9,854 bases of DNA from an uncultured Collinsella sp. (GTDB lineage Bacteria; Actinomycetota; Coriobacteriia; Coriobacteriales; Coriobacteriaceae), in assembly GCA_900549335.1 (NCBI GenBank), contig UROJ01000038.1:1-9854 (forward strand), in the 5' to 3' direction. The position numbers were made by a program, and so were the translations under genes. Numbering within the stretch: the stretch's first letter is position 1; the number at the start of each line of letters is the position of its first letter. The notes beneath the pieces were generated by a model, which saw nothing but the letters and a program-made list of their open reading frames with translations, was not told where the DNA came from and made no database searches. Shown piece after piece: positions 1 to 5,586 of the stretch.

Positions 1-316
1 AGAACTCCCACATACGGTCGCCACGCAGGGTAACCTTGCAGCCGATCGGCATACCAGCGCGCAGGCGGAAGGTAGCGATGGACTTGCGGGCACGGGTGAT
101 CATCGGCTGCTGACCGGTGATGGCGCGCAGGTCGCGCACGGCACCGTCGATGGCCTTGGAATCGGTAGCGGCCTCGCCGACACCCATGTTCACGACAATC
201 TTCTCAAACTTGGGGATCATCATGACGTTCTCGTACTGGAACTTGTCCTGAAGCTGCTGCTTGACCTCGTTGTTGTACTTGGTCTTCAGACGCGGCACAT
301 ACTTCTCTTCTGCCAT
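1..316 (-). CDS. rplE: 50S ribosomal protein L5, N-terminal part (truncated by window edge)
   Basis: Large-subunit protein that binds 5S rRNA and contacts the P-site tRNA. The reading frame gives 105 residues before the window ends, of a family that is usually about 180 long. It begins [18 protein letters not shown] and carries the hallmark L5 stretches NMGVGEA (about residues 44-50), ITGQQP, ITRARKS and [16 protein letters not shown] near the cut. The ATG at 314-316 follows an AAGGAG ribosome site about seven bases upstream. What is seen is a normal, well conserved L5. The context is odd: L5 usually follows rplX (L24) closely inside the spc operon, but here 325 non-coding bases and then xdhC lie upstream, and a good promoter sits in that gap, so rplE appears to start its own transcript. 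The downstream genes are outside the window. Confidence 0.97.
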   Translation of the reverse strand, partial: MAEEKYVPRLKTKYNNEVKQQLQDKFQYENVMMIPKFEKIVVNMGVGEAATDSKAIDGAVRDLRAITGQQPMITRARKSIATFRLRAGMPIGCKVTLRGDRMWEF

Positions 317-349
317 TGTTCACTCCTTCTTGGGGTTTTAAGCACGGGG

Positions 350-438
350 CGTGGCCACGATGGGTTGTCCTCGTGCCTCCTGGCTGCATCCGCGCCGCTC
401 ATGGCATTTCGCGGTTTGGACTCGACGCAGCAGGAGCC
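350..438 (-). promoter_or_regulatory. Structured 5' leader of rplE mRNA
   Basis: Between the predicted transcription start (about 447) and the rplE start lie roughly 130 untranslated bases. They contain a long stem pairing 377-390 with 424-436 (13 pairs counting one G-U, with one bulged base), an inner stem of CCGC at 395-398 with GCGG at 411-414, a short CACGA/TCGTG stem (356-360 with 371-375), and a perfect ten-base palindrome CGTGGCCACG at 350-359. Some of these pairings may be alternatives. In E. coli the spc operon is autoregulated by S8 binding near the rplE start, so a ribosomal-protein-responsive leader is plausible. I cannot identify the S8 motif by eye, and the ligand is unknown. 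Confidence 0.45.
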
Positions 439-453
439 GACAAAACAATCGGT

Positions 454-482
454 ACTATACGCGCATCGGGAGCGTATTTCCA
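454..482 (-). promoter_or_regulatory. Sigma-70-type promoter for rplE
   Basis: On the minus strand TGGAAA (complement of 477-482) is followed by a 17-base spacer and TATAGT (complement of 454-459), which match the -35 and -10 consensus at four and five positions of six. The predicted start is near 447. It is the best promoter-like sequence in the window and explains why rplE can be expressed although its usual upstream partner genes are absent here. Confidence 0.6.
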
Positions 483-557
483 GAAAAACCTCGTCTGCCT
501 GCACAACTCCACAACTCCCCCGCACATATTGATCCCTAGGGGACGGAGGAAAATGGC

Positions 558-624
558 AGTTGCGGTGAAATAGGGACCGTTTGACGGCTTAACAGGCTTT
601 AACAGTCCGTATTTCACCGCAACT
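558..624. repeat. Long inverted repeat, copy 1 (intergenic palindromic element)
   Basis: AGTTGCGGTGAAATA at 558-572 is mirrored perfectly by 610-624. Seven of the next nine inner positions (573-581 with 601-609) also pair, giving a stem of about 24 with two mismatches around a 19-base loop. It starts 18 bases past the xdhC stop codon and so would form a hairpin at the end of the yqeB-xdhC message. No run of T follows, so it is not a textbook intrinsic terminator. The outer arm sequence and part of the loop recur at 3352-3418, which marks it as a member of a dispersed family and not a one-off hairpin. Confidence 0.85.
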
Positions 625-641
625 CATGTATGGGGATGCGA

Positions 642-1685
642 TTAGCGCTTGCGGGGGACGAGCTTGGTGCGGCGCAGGTGAATCATCTCGGCAGCGATGG
701 AGATGGCGATCTCCTCGGGGTCCTCGGCCTCGATGGCGACACCGATCGGCAGGTGCAGCTCGTCGATCTGGTCCTGCGTAAAGCCCTCCTGCTCCAGGCG
801 GGCGCGCACAAAGGCCGTCTTGCGGCGCGAACCCAGACAGCCCAGATAGGCGGGCTTGGCGTGCATGGCCTGAATCACCACGTCGATATCGGACTTGTGA
901 CCCGCCGTGGCGACGACCACTAGGTCACGCGGGCCGATGGGGCACTGCTTGCTCAGGTTCTTGTAGTCGACCAGACGACGGTCGTAGACACCGGGCACCC
1001 ATTCGGGGGTCAGTGTGCCGGGGCGGTCGTCGCAAGCCACGACGGCAAAGCCCGCCGCCGTGAGCACCCGCGCCGTCGCAGCACCCACGTGGCCGCAGCC
1101 AAAGATATAGGCCAGGCCCTCGGGGCAGAGCGTCTCGATGTGCGCCGGGGGAATCTCGGAGGCCGCGTTGGTGTAGGTGACCTTACTCCCCTCCTCCACC
1201 AGCGAAAGCCCGGGGCAGCCCGCAATGGTGCGGCGCGATTCCTCGCCATGGTACTTGGCCACATCGCCCTCGAGCGCGCTCGCGATAAACGGCTCAAAGT
1301 CGATGGCGAAGTCACCGATGCGCCGATCCGCCAGCACATTGGCAATCTCCTGGAACAACGGTGCCTTGGTCGCGTCCAGGTGCAGATAGCACAGGCAGAT
1401 AGCTCCGCCGCAAATCATGCCGGTATCGGAGTTCTCGCCGCCCATGGTGTAGCGGACCAGACGCGATTTACCCCCGGCCAGGAGCTCGCGCGCCTCATCC
1501 AGTGCAAAGAGCTCAATTTTGCCGCCGCCGATAGTGCCCGCCTGGCTGCCATCGGCAAAGACGGCCATCCAGGCGCCCACGCCGCGCGGCGACGACCCTG
1601 CCGTGCCGGCCACGACCACCAGCTCGCACGTCTTACCAGCACGCAGGGTGGCAAGCGCCGCATTCACAACATCGAGCTTTTCCAT
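642..1685 (-). CDS. xdhC: XdhC/CoxI-family molybdenum hydroxylase maturation protein
   Basis: In characterised relatives XdhC binds the molybdenum cofactor, promotes its sulfuration and delivers it to xanthine dehydrogenase-type enzymes; it is not part of the final enzyme and acts in the cytoplasm. The 347-residue protein has the N-terminal XdhC/CoxI domain with GSSPRGVGAWM (30-40), GTIGGGKIE (50-58) and GMICGG (89-94, with the conserved Cys92). A C-terminal Rossmann domain follows, with IFGCGHVG (194-201), CDDRP (218-222), LGCLGSRRK (281-289) and the family's ending PIGVAIEAEDPEEIAISIAAE (starting at 313). The start codon is preceded by AAGGCGG, which touches the yqeB stop, so the gene is translationally close to yqeB (nine-base gap). 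No hydroxylase subunits are adjacent, so its client enzyme must be encoded elsewhere. The family is certain; the specific client is inferred. Confidence 0.93.
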   Translation of the reverse strand: MEKLDVVNAALATLRAGKTCELVVVAGTAGSSPRGVGAWMAVFADGSQAGTIGGGKIELFALDEARELLAGGKSRLVRYTMGGENSDTGMICGGAICLCYLHLDATKAPLFQEIANVLADRRIGDFAIDFEPFIASALEGDVAKYHGEESRRTIAGCPGLSLVEEGSKVTYTNAASEIPPAHIETLCPEGLAYIFGCGHVGAATARVLTAAGFAVVACDDRPGTLTPEWVPGVYDRRLVDYKNLSKQCPIGPRDLVVVATAGHKSDIDVVIQAMHAKPAYLGCLGSRRKTAFVRARLEQEGFTQDQIDELHLPIGVAIEAEDPEEIAISIAAEMIHLRRTKLVPRKR

Positions 1686-1694
1686 TGCCGCCTT

Positions 1695-2489
1695 CTATCC
1701 TCTAAAGACATCGGTGAGCATAGCGAGTGCCTCGAGCACGCCGCCGCCGACCGACGTCGCTTTGTCCGAAATGTAGTTGATATAGCTGGCATCGCCGCGC
1801 GGATCGACATCGGCGCATTTAAAGCCCTCAGTCACCTGCACGCCGTTCGCCAAAAGCCCGCGCAGACAGCCATCGATCTGCGTGCACATGGGCATATCGC
1901 CCGCGTAGCCAATCACGTCTCCGGCGCTCACGATGTCGCCGATCACATGGTCGGACCTAAACACGCCGGCGGCGGGGCTGTGGATAACACGTTCCTTGCC
2001 ATAGCCGGCGATAATGCCCGGCACGCCCGTGTTGGGCTGGGGCGAACCTTGGGTAATGACACGGCCGAGAAAATGCCCGCGCATGGTCTCGACCACGGCG
2101 TCGCAATCGACCGGCGCGGTAAAGCCCGGCCCCACAGCGATGACGGCAGGCGCCATGTCGCGCGTGGTGCCCAAGTTGCGCTTAGCCAAAATCGCGTCGA
2201 CCACAGCCGCGGGTTTAAGCTCATCGAGCATCTTGGCCTGAGGGTCCACCACAACGGCGACGTCTCCCGCTTGGGTAATCTCGAGCGCCTCAGCCGGCGT
2301 CTGCGCCAAGCGAGCGCGAATGCCTTCGACCTCGACCTCGCCCAAGCGAATGGCCTCGCAAAAACTGATTGTGCGACGGATGCACGTGGGAACCGCGATA
2401 TCCGCCATAACGACCGACACGCCGGCGCGCACCAAACGGGCAGCGACACCCGTGGCGATATCACCGGCGCCGCGAACATAAACGAGCAT
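1695..2489 (-). CDS. yqeB: YqeB, EF2563-type selenium-dependent molybdenum hydroxylase system protein
   Basis: A 264-residue protein starting MLVYVRGAGDIATGVAARL, the typical opening of the YqeB/EF2563 family, with a glycine-rich nucleotide-binding-like turn at residues 7-14. Further family stretches are PTCIRRTISFCEA, VVDPQAKM, AVGPGFTAPVDCDAVVETMRG and the C-terminal GDASYINYISDKA. The family was named from genome context as a marker of selenium-dependent molybdenum hydroxylases, where a labile selenium is held at the molybdenum site; its biochemical step is not established to my knowledge. GGGAGG lies about nine bases before the ATG. It is first in a two-gene unit with xdhC and is divergent from yqeC across a 102-base gap, so the two halves of the same maturation system may share control. 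Identity is confident; molecular role is unknown. Confidence 0.9.
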   Translation of the reverse strand: MLVYVRGAGDIATGVAARLVRAGVSVVMADIAVPTCIRRTISFCEAIRLGEVEVEGIRARLAQTPAEALEITQAGDVAVVVDPQAKMLDELKPAAVVDAILAKRNLGTTRDMAPAVIAVGPGFTAPVDCDAVVETMRGHFLGRVITQGSPQPNTGVPGIIAGYGKERVIHSPAAGVFRSDHVIGDIVSAGDVIGYAGDMPMCTQIDGCLRGLLANGVQVTEGFKCADVDPRGDASYINYISDKATSVGGGVLEALAMLTDVFRG

Positions 2490-2591
2490 TCCCGGGGCAC
2501 CTCCCTGTGCTACGGTTTGAGCAGAGCAAAAGCGGTCCGACCGCTACTCTGATGATTATTTATTATCACAGTATTATACGGCGGTGAACAG
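2490..2591. promoter_or_regulatory. Divergent yqeB/yqeC regulatory gap
   Basis: This gap must carry the start signals for yqeB (leftward) and yqeC (rightward). The minus strand has a perfect TATAAT (complement of 2573-2578), but the -35 position, 17 bases away inside yqeC, is poor. The plus strand has TATTAT at 2572-2577 with a weak CTGATG 17 bases upstream; it would give a very short yqeC leader of about eight bases. An imperfect AT-rich inverted repeat, TGATGAT then ATTATCA, spans 2550-2568. The overlapping -10 elements suggest that the two directions compete. Promoter assignment is tentative. Confidence 0.45.
2531..2545. promoter_or_regulatory. 15-bp perfect palindrome, candidate operator
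   Basis: AGCGGTC and GACCGCT flank a single central C. The site is about 41 bases from the yqeB start and 46 bases from the yqeC start, where a dimeric regulator could control both directions. It could also be a small hairpin in the yqeB leader, although a one-base loop makes a DNA operator more natural. The regulator is not identifiable. Confidence 0.45.
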
Positions 2592-3326
2592 ATGGAAACG
2601 GTTAGCGGCAATCTTGCCTCTGCGCTCAGGATCGAGCCGGGCATTACCGCGATTATCGGCAGTGGCGGCAAGTCGACGCTGCTGAAGACGCTGGGTCTCG
2701 AGCTCATGCGCACTGGCGGCCGCGTGCTCCTCTGTACCACCACGCACATGTTTCCCGTCGCCGGCGTTCCGTGGGACGGGTCGAACCGTCGCCTGGATGC
2801 CGCGCCTTGGAAGCCGGGTGCCGCGCATACCCCCGGCTGCACCTGCAAGGTATGCGCTGGCATGAGCCGCGGAAGCATCTGCCAGGCGGGTGTTTTGGAC
2901 CCGGAGACAGGCAAGCTCTCCGCCCCCGCTGAGCCGATCGACCAGCTGGCGCAGCGCTTTGACTATGTGTTGGCCGAGGCAGATGGCAGCAAGCGACTCC
3001 CGCTCAAGGCGCATGCCGCCTGGGAGCCGGTAATTCCCGCCGCCACGGCAAACGTTGTCTGGGTCGTCGGCGCCTCGGGGCTGGGCAAGCCCGTCGCCGA
3101 GGTTGTCCACCGCCCTGAGCTCTTCTGCGAGCGCTGCGGCTGCGAGCCCACCGACGCTGCCACCCCAGAGCGCGTCGCCCAGGTGCTCAATGCCGAGATG
3201 CAGGCGCTGGGACTCAGCACCGCACGCGTCATGCTCAACCAAACCGACACGCTCAGCGACCCCACGATGGCCGACCGCTTCGAGGCCGCCCTCGGCCGCC
3301 CCATCGTCGCCAGCAGCCTCAAATAG
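2592..3326 (+). CDS. yqeC: YqeC, putative selenium-dependent hydroxylase accessory protein
   Basis: A 244-residue protein with the YqeC pattern: a P-loop-like GSGGKST (23-29), LCTTTHMF (47-54), the acidic and basic block LAEADGSKRLPLKAH (127-141), VVGASGLGKP (158-167) and VVHRPELF (171-178). The P-loop suggests nucleotide binding. YqeC co-occurs with YqeB and selenium-dependent molybdenum hydroxylases, and its reaction is unknown to me. Two cysteine clusters stand out: C83, C85 and C88 (CTCKVC), with C97 nearby, and C179, C182 and C184 (CERCGC). They could hold a metal or sulfur/selenium species, which is inference. The ribosome site is weak (GGCGGTG). It is the only plus-strand gene, divergent from yqeB and convergent with hyuA. 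Confidence 0.88.
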   Translation: METVSGNLASALRIEPGITAIIGSGGKSTLLKTLGLELMRTGGRVLLCTTTHMFPVAGVPWDGSNRRLDAAPWKPGAAHTPGCTCKVCAGMSRGSICQAGVLDPETGKLSAPAEPIDQLAQRFDYVLAEADGSKRLPLKAHAAWEPVIPAATANVVWVVGASGLGKPVAEVVHRPELFCERCGCEPTDAATPERVAQVLNAEMQALGLSTARVMLNQTDTLSDPTMADRFEAALGRPIVASSLK

Positions 3327-3351
3327 CCGGCGCTGCCCCACCAGACATATA

Positions 3352-3418
3352 AGTTGCGGTGGAATAGTTCCTGAAACGGCCTATTTGGCGGCTAAACAGG
3401 AACTATTTCACCGCAACT
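3352..3418. repeat. Long inverted repeat, copy 2 (intergenic palindromic element)
   Basis: The 22-base arm at 3352-3373 pairs with 3397-3418 at 21 positions; the single mismatch is G3362 where the other arm calls for A. A 23-base loop separates the arms. It lies 25 bases after the yqeC stop and 26 bases after the hyuA stop, between converging genes, so it could block read-through in both directions even without a T tract. The outer 15 bases (AGTTGCGGTGAAATA type) and the loop segment GGCGGCTAAACAGG match copy 1 (GACGGCTTAACAGG there), in the same orientation, whereas the inner stem sequence differs and is still paired. Confidence 0.88.
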
Positions 3419-3444
3419 GCGAAGGGAATCCGGCATCCTTCCTG

Positions 3445-4812
3445 TTAGCGGGGGACGTAGCGGCCGGGTTGGGCTCCGGTGGGCTCGCCGTCGAGCGCAG
3501 CCAGTACACCGTTCACAAACACGGCCTTGGCGCGGCCGTGCGCCTCAAAGCCCTCGAGCGGCGTGTAGTCCACGGCCTGATGCTGCGTCGCGGCGCTAAT
3601 CGTCCAGCGCGCCTTGGGATCCCACACGCACACGTCGGCATCGGCGCCCTCGGCAAGACAGCCCTTGTGCGGATACATGCCAAAGACGCGCGCCGGGTTC
3701 TCGCTCATCAGGCGGCACAGATCCTCGGGACCCAGCTGTCCCTCAAAGCTCGTAGCGATCGCGACGGGGCGATGCTCCACGCCGGGTCCGCCGTTGGGAA
3801 TCGCGCGGAAGTCGTCGCGCCCGCGGTCCTTTTGCCCGTGCAGGTTAAAGCTACAGTGGTCGGTCGCAATCGTATCGATCTCGCCGGCCACAAGCGCCTC
3901 GCGCAGTGCCGCACGGTCGCCGGCATGGCGCAGCGGCGGACTCATCACGTACTTGGCGCCCGCAAAGCCGTCCTCGCCCTGCTCCAGATAGCAGGTGTCG
4001 TCGAGCATCAGATACTGAGGGCATGTCTCGACATAGATGTTCTTCTGCCCGCGCGATTTGGCAGCGCGAATGGCCTCGAGCCCCAGCTTGGTCGAAAGGT
4101 GCACCACGTTGACCGGAGCGTCCCCGGCCAAGTGCGCCAGATACAGCAGGCGGCTCACGGCCTCGGCCTCACACACGTCCGGACGGCTGAGCGCATGGCC
4201 CTCGGGCCCGTGGATACCCTGCTCAAACACGCGCTTCTGCAGCGCGTTGACCAACGTGCCGTTCTCGCAATGCACGCACAGGATACCGCCCACGCGCTTG
4301 AGCTCCTCCAGCACCTCGAGCGTCTCGGCATCGTCCAGGCGCAGATGGTCGTAGGCAAAGTAGGTCTTAAACGACGACACGCCCGCCTCGCGCATGGCCG
4401 AAAGATCGGCGCGGTTGCGCTCATTCCACTCGGCAAGCGCCATATGGAAGGCATAGTTGGCGGTGCAGGTGCCGTCGGCGCGATGATGCCACTCGACCAA
4501 GGCATCGGGCATGGTCACGCCGCGATCGGCCGTGGCGTAGTCCACAATGGTCGTCGTGCCGCCGCAGGCAGCCGCGCGCGTGCCGGTCTCAAAGCTATCG
4601 GCTGTCCAATCCATGCCGGTCCAGCACTGCATGTGCGTGTGGCCGTCGATAAAGCCGGGAAACACCCAACAGTCGGTGGCGTCCTCGACGGTATCGCCCT
4701 CGCCCGGCTCGATTGCCGCGGCAATCCGCACAATCTTGTCGCCCTCCATGGCAAGATCGGCGCGGCGAAGCCCCTGGGGCGTCACGAGTGCGCCGTTTTT
4801 GATGATGATCAT
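3445..4812 (-). CDS. hyuA: Dihydropyrimidinase/hydantoinase-family cyclic amidohydrolase (YgeZ type)
   Basis: Hydrolytic opening of cyclic ureides or imides (hydantoins, dihydropyrimidines). The 455-residue length fits the family. All the binuclear-metal ligands are visible: H58 and H60 in DGHTH, the lysine expected to be carboxylated at K149 (SSFKTY), H181 (VHCENG), H238 (VHLST) and D318 (ATDHC). The C-terminal beta-sandwich part has the usual EGADADVCVWDP. The ATG is preceded by AAGGAG, which begins inside the mocA stop codon, so translation is probably coupled to mocA. In E. coli the homologue hyuA (ygeZ) sits with ygeW, ygeX and ygeY, and the same set surrounds it here, which favours a purine-derived ureide as substrate over a pyrimidine. 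The natural substrate is not proven; dihydropyrimidinase (hydA) is the alternative label. Confidence 0.9.
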   Translation of the reverse strand: MIIIKNGALVTPQGLRRADLAMEGDKIVRIAAAIEPGEGDTVEDATDCWVFPGFIDGHTHMQCWTGMDWTADSFETGTRAAACGGTTTIVDYATADRGVTMPDALVEWHHRADGTCTANYAFHMALAEWNERNRADLSAMREAGVSSFKTYFAYDHLRLDDAETLEVLEELKRVGGILCVHCENGTLVNALQKRVFEQGIHGPEGHALSRPDVCEAEAVSRLLYLAHLAGDAPVNVVHLSTKLGLEAIRAAKSRGQKNIYVETCPQYLMLDDTCYLEQGEDGFAGAKYVMSPPLRHAGDRAALREALVAGEIDTIATDHCSFNLHGQKDRGRDDFRAIPNGGPGVEHRPVAIATSFEGQLGPEDLCRLMSENPARVFGMYPHKGCLAEGADADVCVWDPKARWTISAATQHQAVDYTPLEGFEAHGRAKAVFVNGVLAALDGEPTGAQPGRYVPR

Positions 4813-4821
4813 AATTGCTCC

Positions 4822-5436
4822 TTATTGATTGATGCAGTTGGCCACGCGATCAAAATACGAGCAGGCGGCGATATGCTCCGTTATGCGTCGCTGTCCCTTG
4901 ACGGTATCGACGTCCCACAGCTCGTAGGCACGCGCCTCGACCAGCACCACGTCGGTACGGTCCTTGAGGATCGAACCGCCGCCGTCCTTACCCTCAAGAC
5001 ACATAAGTGCATCGAACAGTTCCGCCGGAAAGAGCACCGGGCTCGAAGGCTCACCGTTGCACGCAAGACGCACCGGATGCTTGCGGCCACGCTCGTCAAA
5101 TGCACGAACCATAGCCTCAAAAGAATCCGAACTCACGAGCGGCTGGTCGCCCGGCAAAAAGAGGCAACCTTTCCAGTTGCGTTCGACTCCCCACGAAAGG
5201 CCCGCACGGACGCTTTCGCTGCGCAGCTCGCCATCGTGCAGCACGCACGGGCAATGCTTGTCATCACAAATCTGAGCGACCTCGGGCCAACGCGTCGAAA
5301 CCACAACGTCAAAGCCCCGGGGAACCGAATCAATGGTCCGGGCAATCAGCGGCTCGCCATAGATATCGGCGAGCATCTTGTTAGAGCCAAATCGCTTGCC
5401 CTCGCCCGAAGCCATAATGACGCAACCAAGTTTCAT
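4822..5436 (-). CDS. mocA: MocA/YgfJ-type molybdenum cofactor cytidylyltransferase
   Basis: Transfers CMP from CTP to molybdopterin to make the cytosine-dinucleotide cofactor used by xanthine dehydrogenase-family enzymes. The 204-residue protein has the nucleotidyltransferase fold signature IMASGEGKRFGSNKML (7-22) and the metal-binding PGDQP (95-99), then PVLFPAELF (133-141) and GGGSIL (152-157). An upstream in-frame ATG at 5485-5487 would add 17 residues, but GGGAGG sits seven bases before the ATG at 5434-5436 and the protein family starts there, so I chose the shorter form. It is first in an operon with hyuA (nine-base gap). The family could also include MobA-like guanylyltransferases; the gene company favours cytidylyl transfer. 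Confidence 0.87.
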   Translation of the reverse strand: MKLGCVIMASGEGKRFGSNKMLADIYGEPLIARTIDSVPRGFDVVVSTRWPEVAQICDDKHCPCVLHDGELRSESVRAGLSWGVERNWKGCLFLPGDQPLVSSDSFEAMVRAFDERGRKHPVRLACNGEPSSPVLFPAELFDALMCLEGKDGGGSILKDRTDVVLVEARAYELWDVDTVKGQRRITEHIAACSYFDRVANCINQ

Positions 5437-5443
5437 GGCGATA

Positions 5444-5449
5444 CCTCCC
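5444..5449 (-). promoter_or_regulatory. Ribosome binding site setting the mocA start
   Basis: GGGAGG on the minus strand is seven bases from ATG 5434-5436. The alternative ATG at 5485-5487 has no comparable site, so this one decides the start. Confidence 0.8.
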
Positions 5450-5493
5450 CTGAAACCATCGTACCCATAACTCGCGTCGCGGGGCATCTACAT

Positions 5494-5507
5494 CGAAAGC
5501 GCTTATC
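5494..5507. promoter_or_regulatory. LacI/CcpA-like operator candidate upstream of mocA
   Basis: CGAAAGCGCTTATC contains the symmetric AAGCGCTT core and matches about 11 of 14 positions of the CcpA cre consensus. It is some 58 bases upstream of mocA, between the ygeW terminator and the gene. A LacI-family regulator or catabolite control would fit a degradative operon, but a single imperfect site can occur by chance. Confidence 0.25.
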
Positions 5508-5524
5508 CCGCACGCCCACGATGC

Positions 5525-5563
5525 AAAAAGGGGCACCCCGCCGGTTGGCAGAGCGCCCCCTTT
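5525..5563 (-). terminator. Intrinsic terminator of ygeW
   Basis: Read on the minus strand, AAAGGGG pairs with CCCCTTT. Inside that, with one bulged G, nine further pairs (some G-U) close on a four-base AACC loop, and the stem runs into TTTTT. It begins 24 bases after the ygeW stop codon. This separates ygeW from mocA-hyuA, so the latter needs its own promoter in 5437-5524; I see no strong one. Confidence 0.88.
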
Positions 5564-5586
5564 ACATGGCTTACCTCAACCCAGCT

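Larger units (their letters stand above)
317..641. other. Non-coding gap between xdhC and rplE
   Basis: No convincing gene was found in these 325 bases. Short open frames on both strands have no recognisable protein pattern and no conserved family look, and I see no remnant of rplX. From the xdhC side the gap holds a long inverted repeat (558-624), a CCCTAGGG palindrome (534-541), a tandem ACAACTCC duplication (503-518), a minus-strand promoter (454-482), and a folded leader for rplE (350-438). Confidence 0.7.

Noticed and set aside
1089..2552. A 487-codon plus-strand open frame
   Set aside because: It is antisense to xdhC and yqeB, both of which have clear family motifs; the antisense product has none.
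2550..2568. Fur-like box in the yqeB/yqeC gap
   Set aside because: The half-sites TGATGAT and ATTATCA are five bases apart, not one, and AT-rich promoter sequence gives such matches easily.
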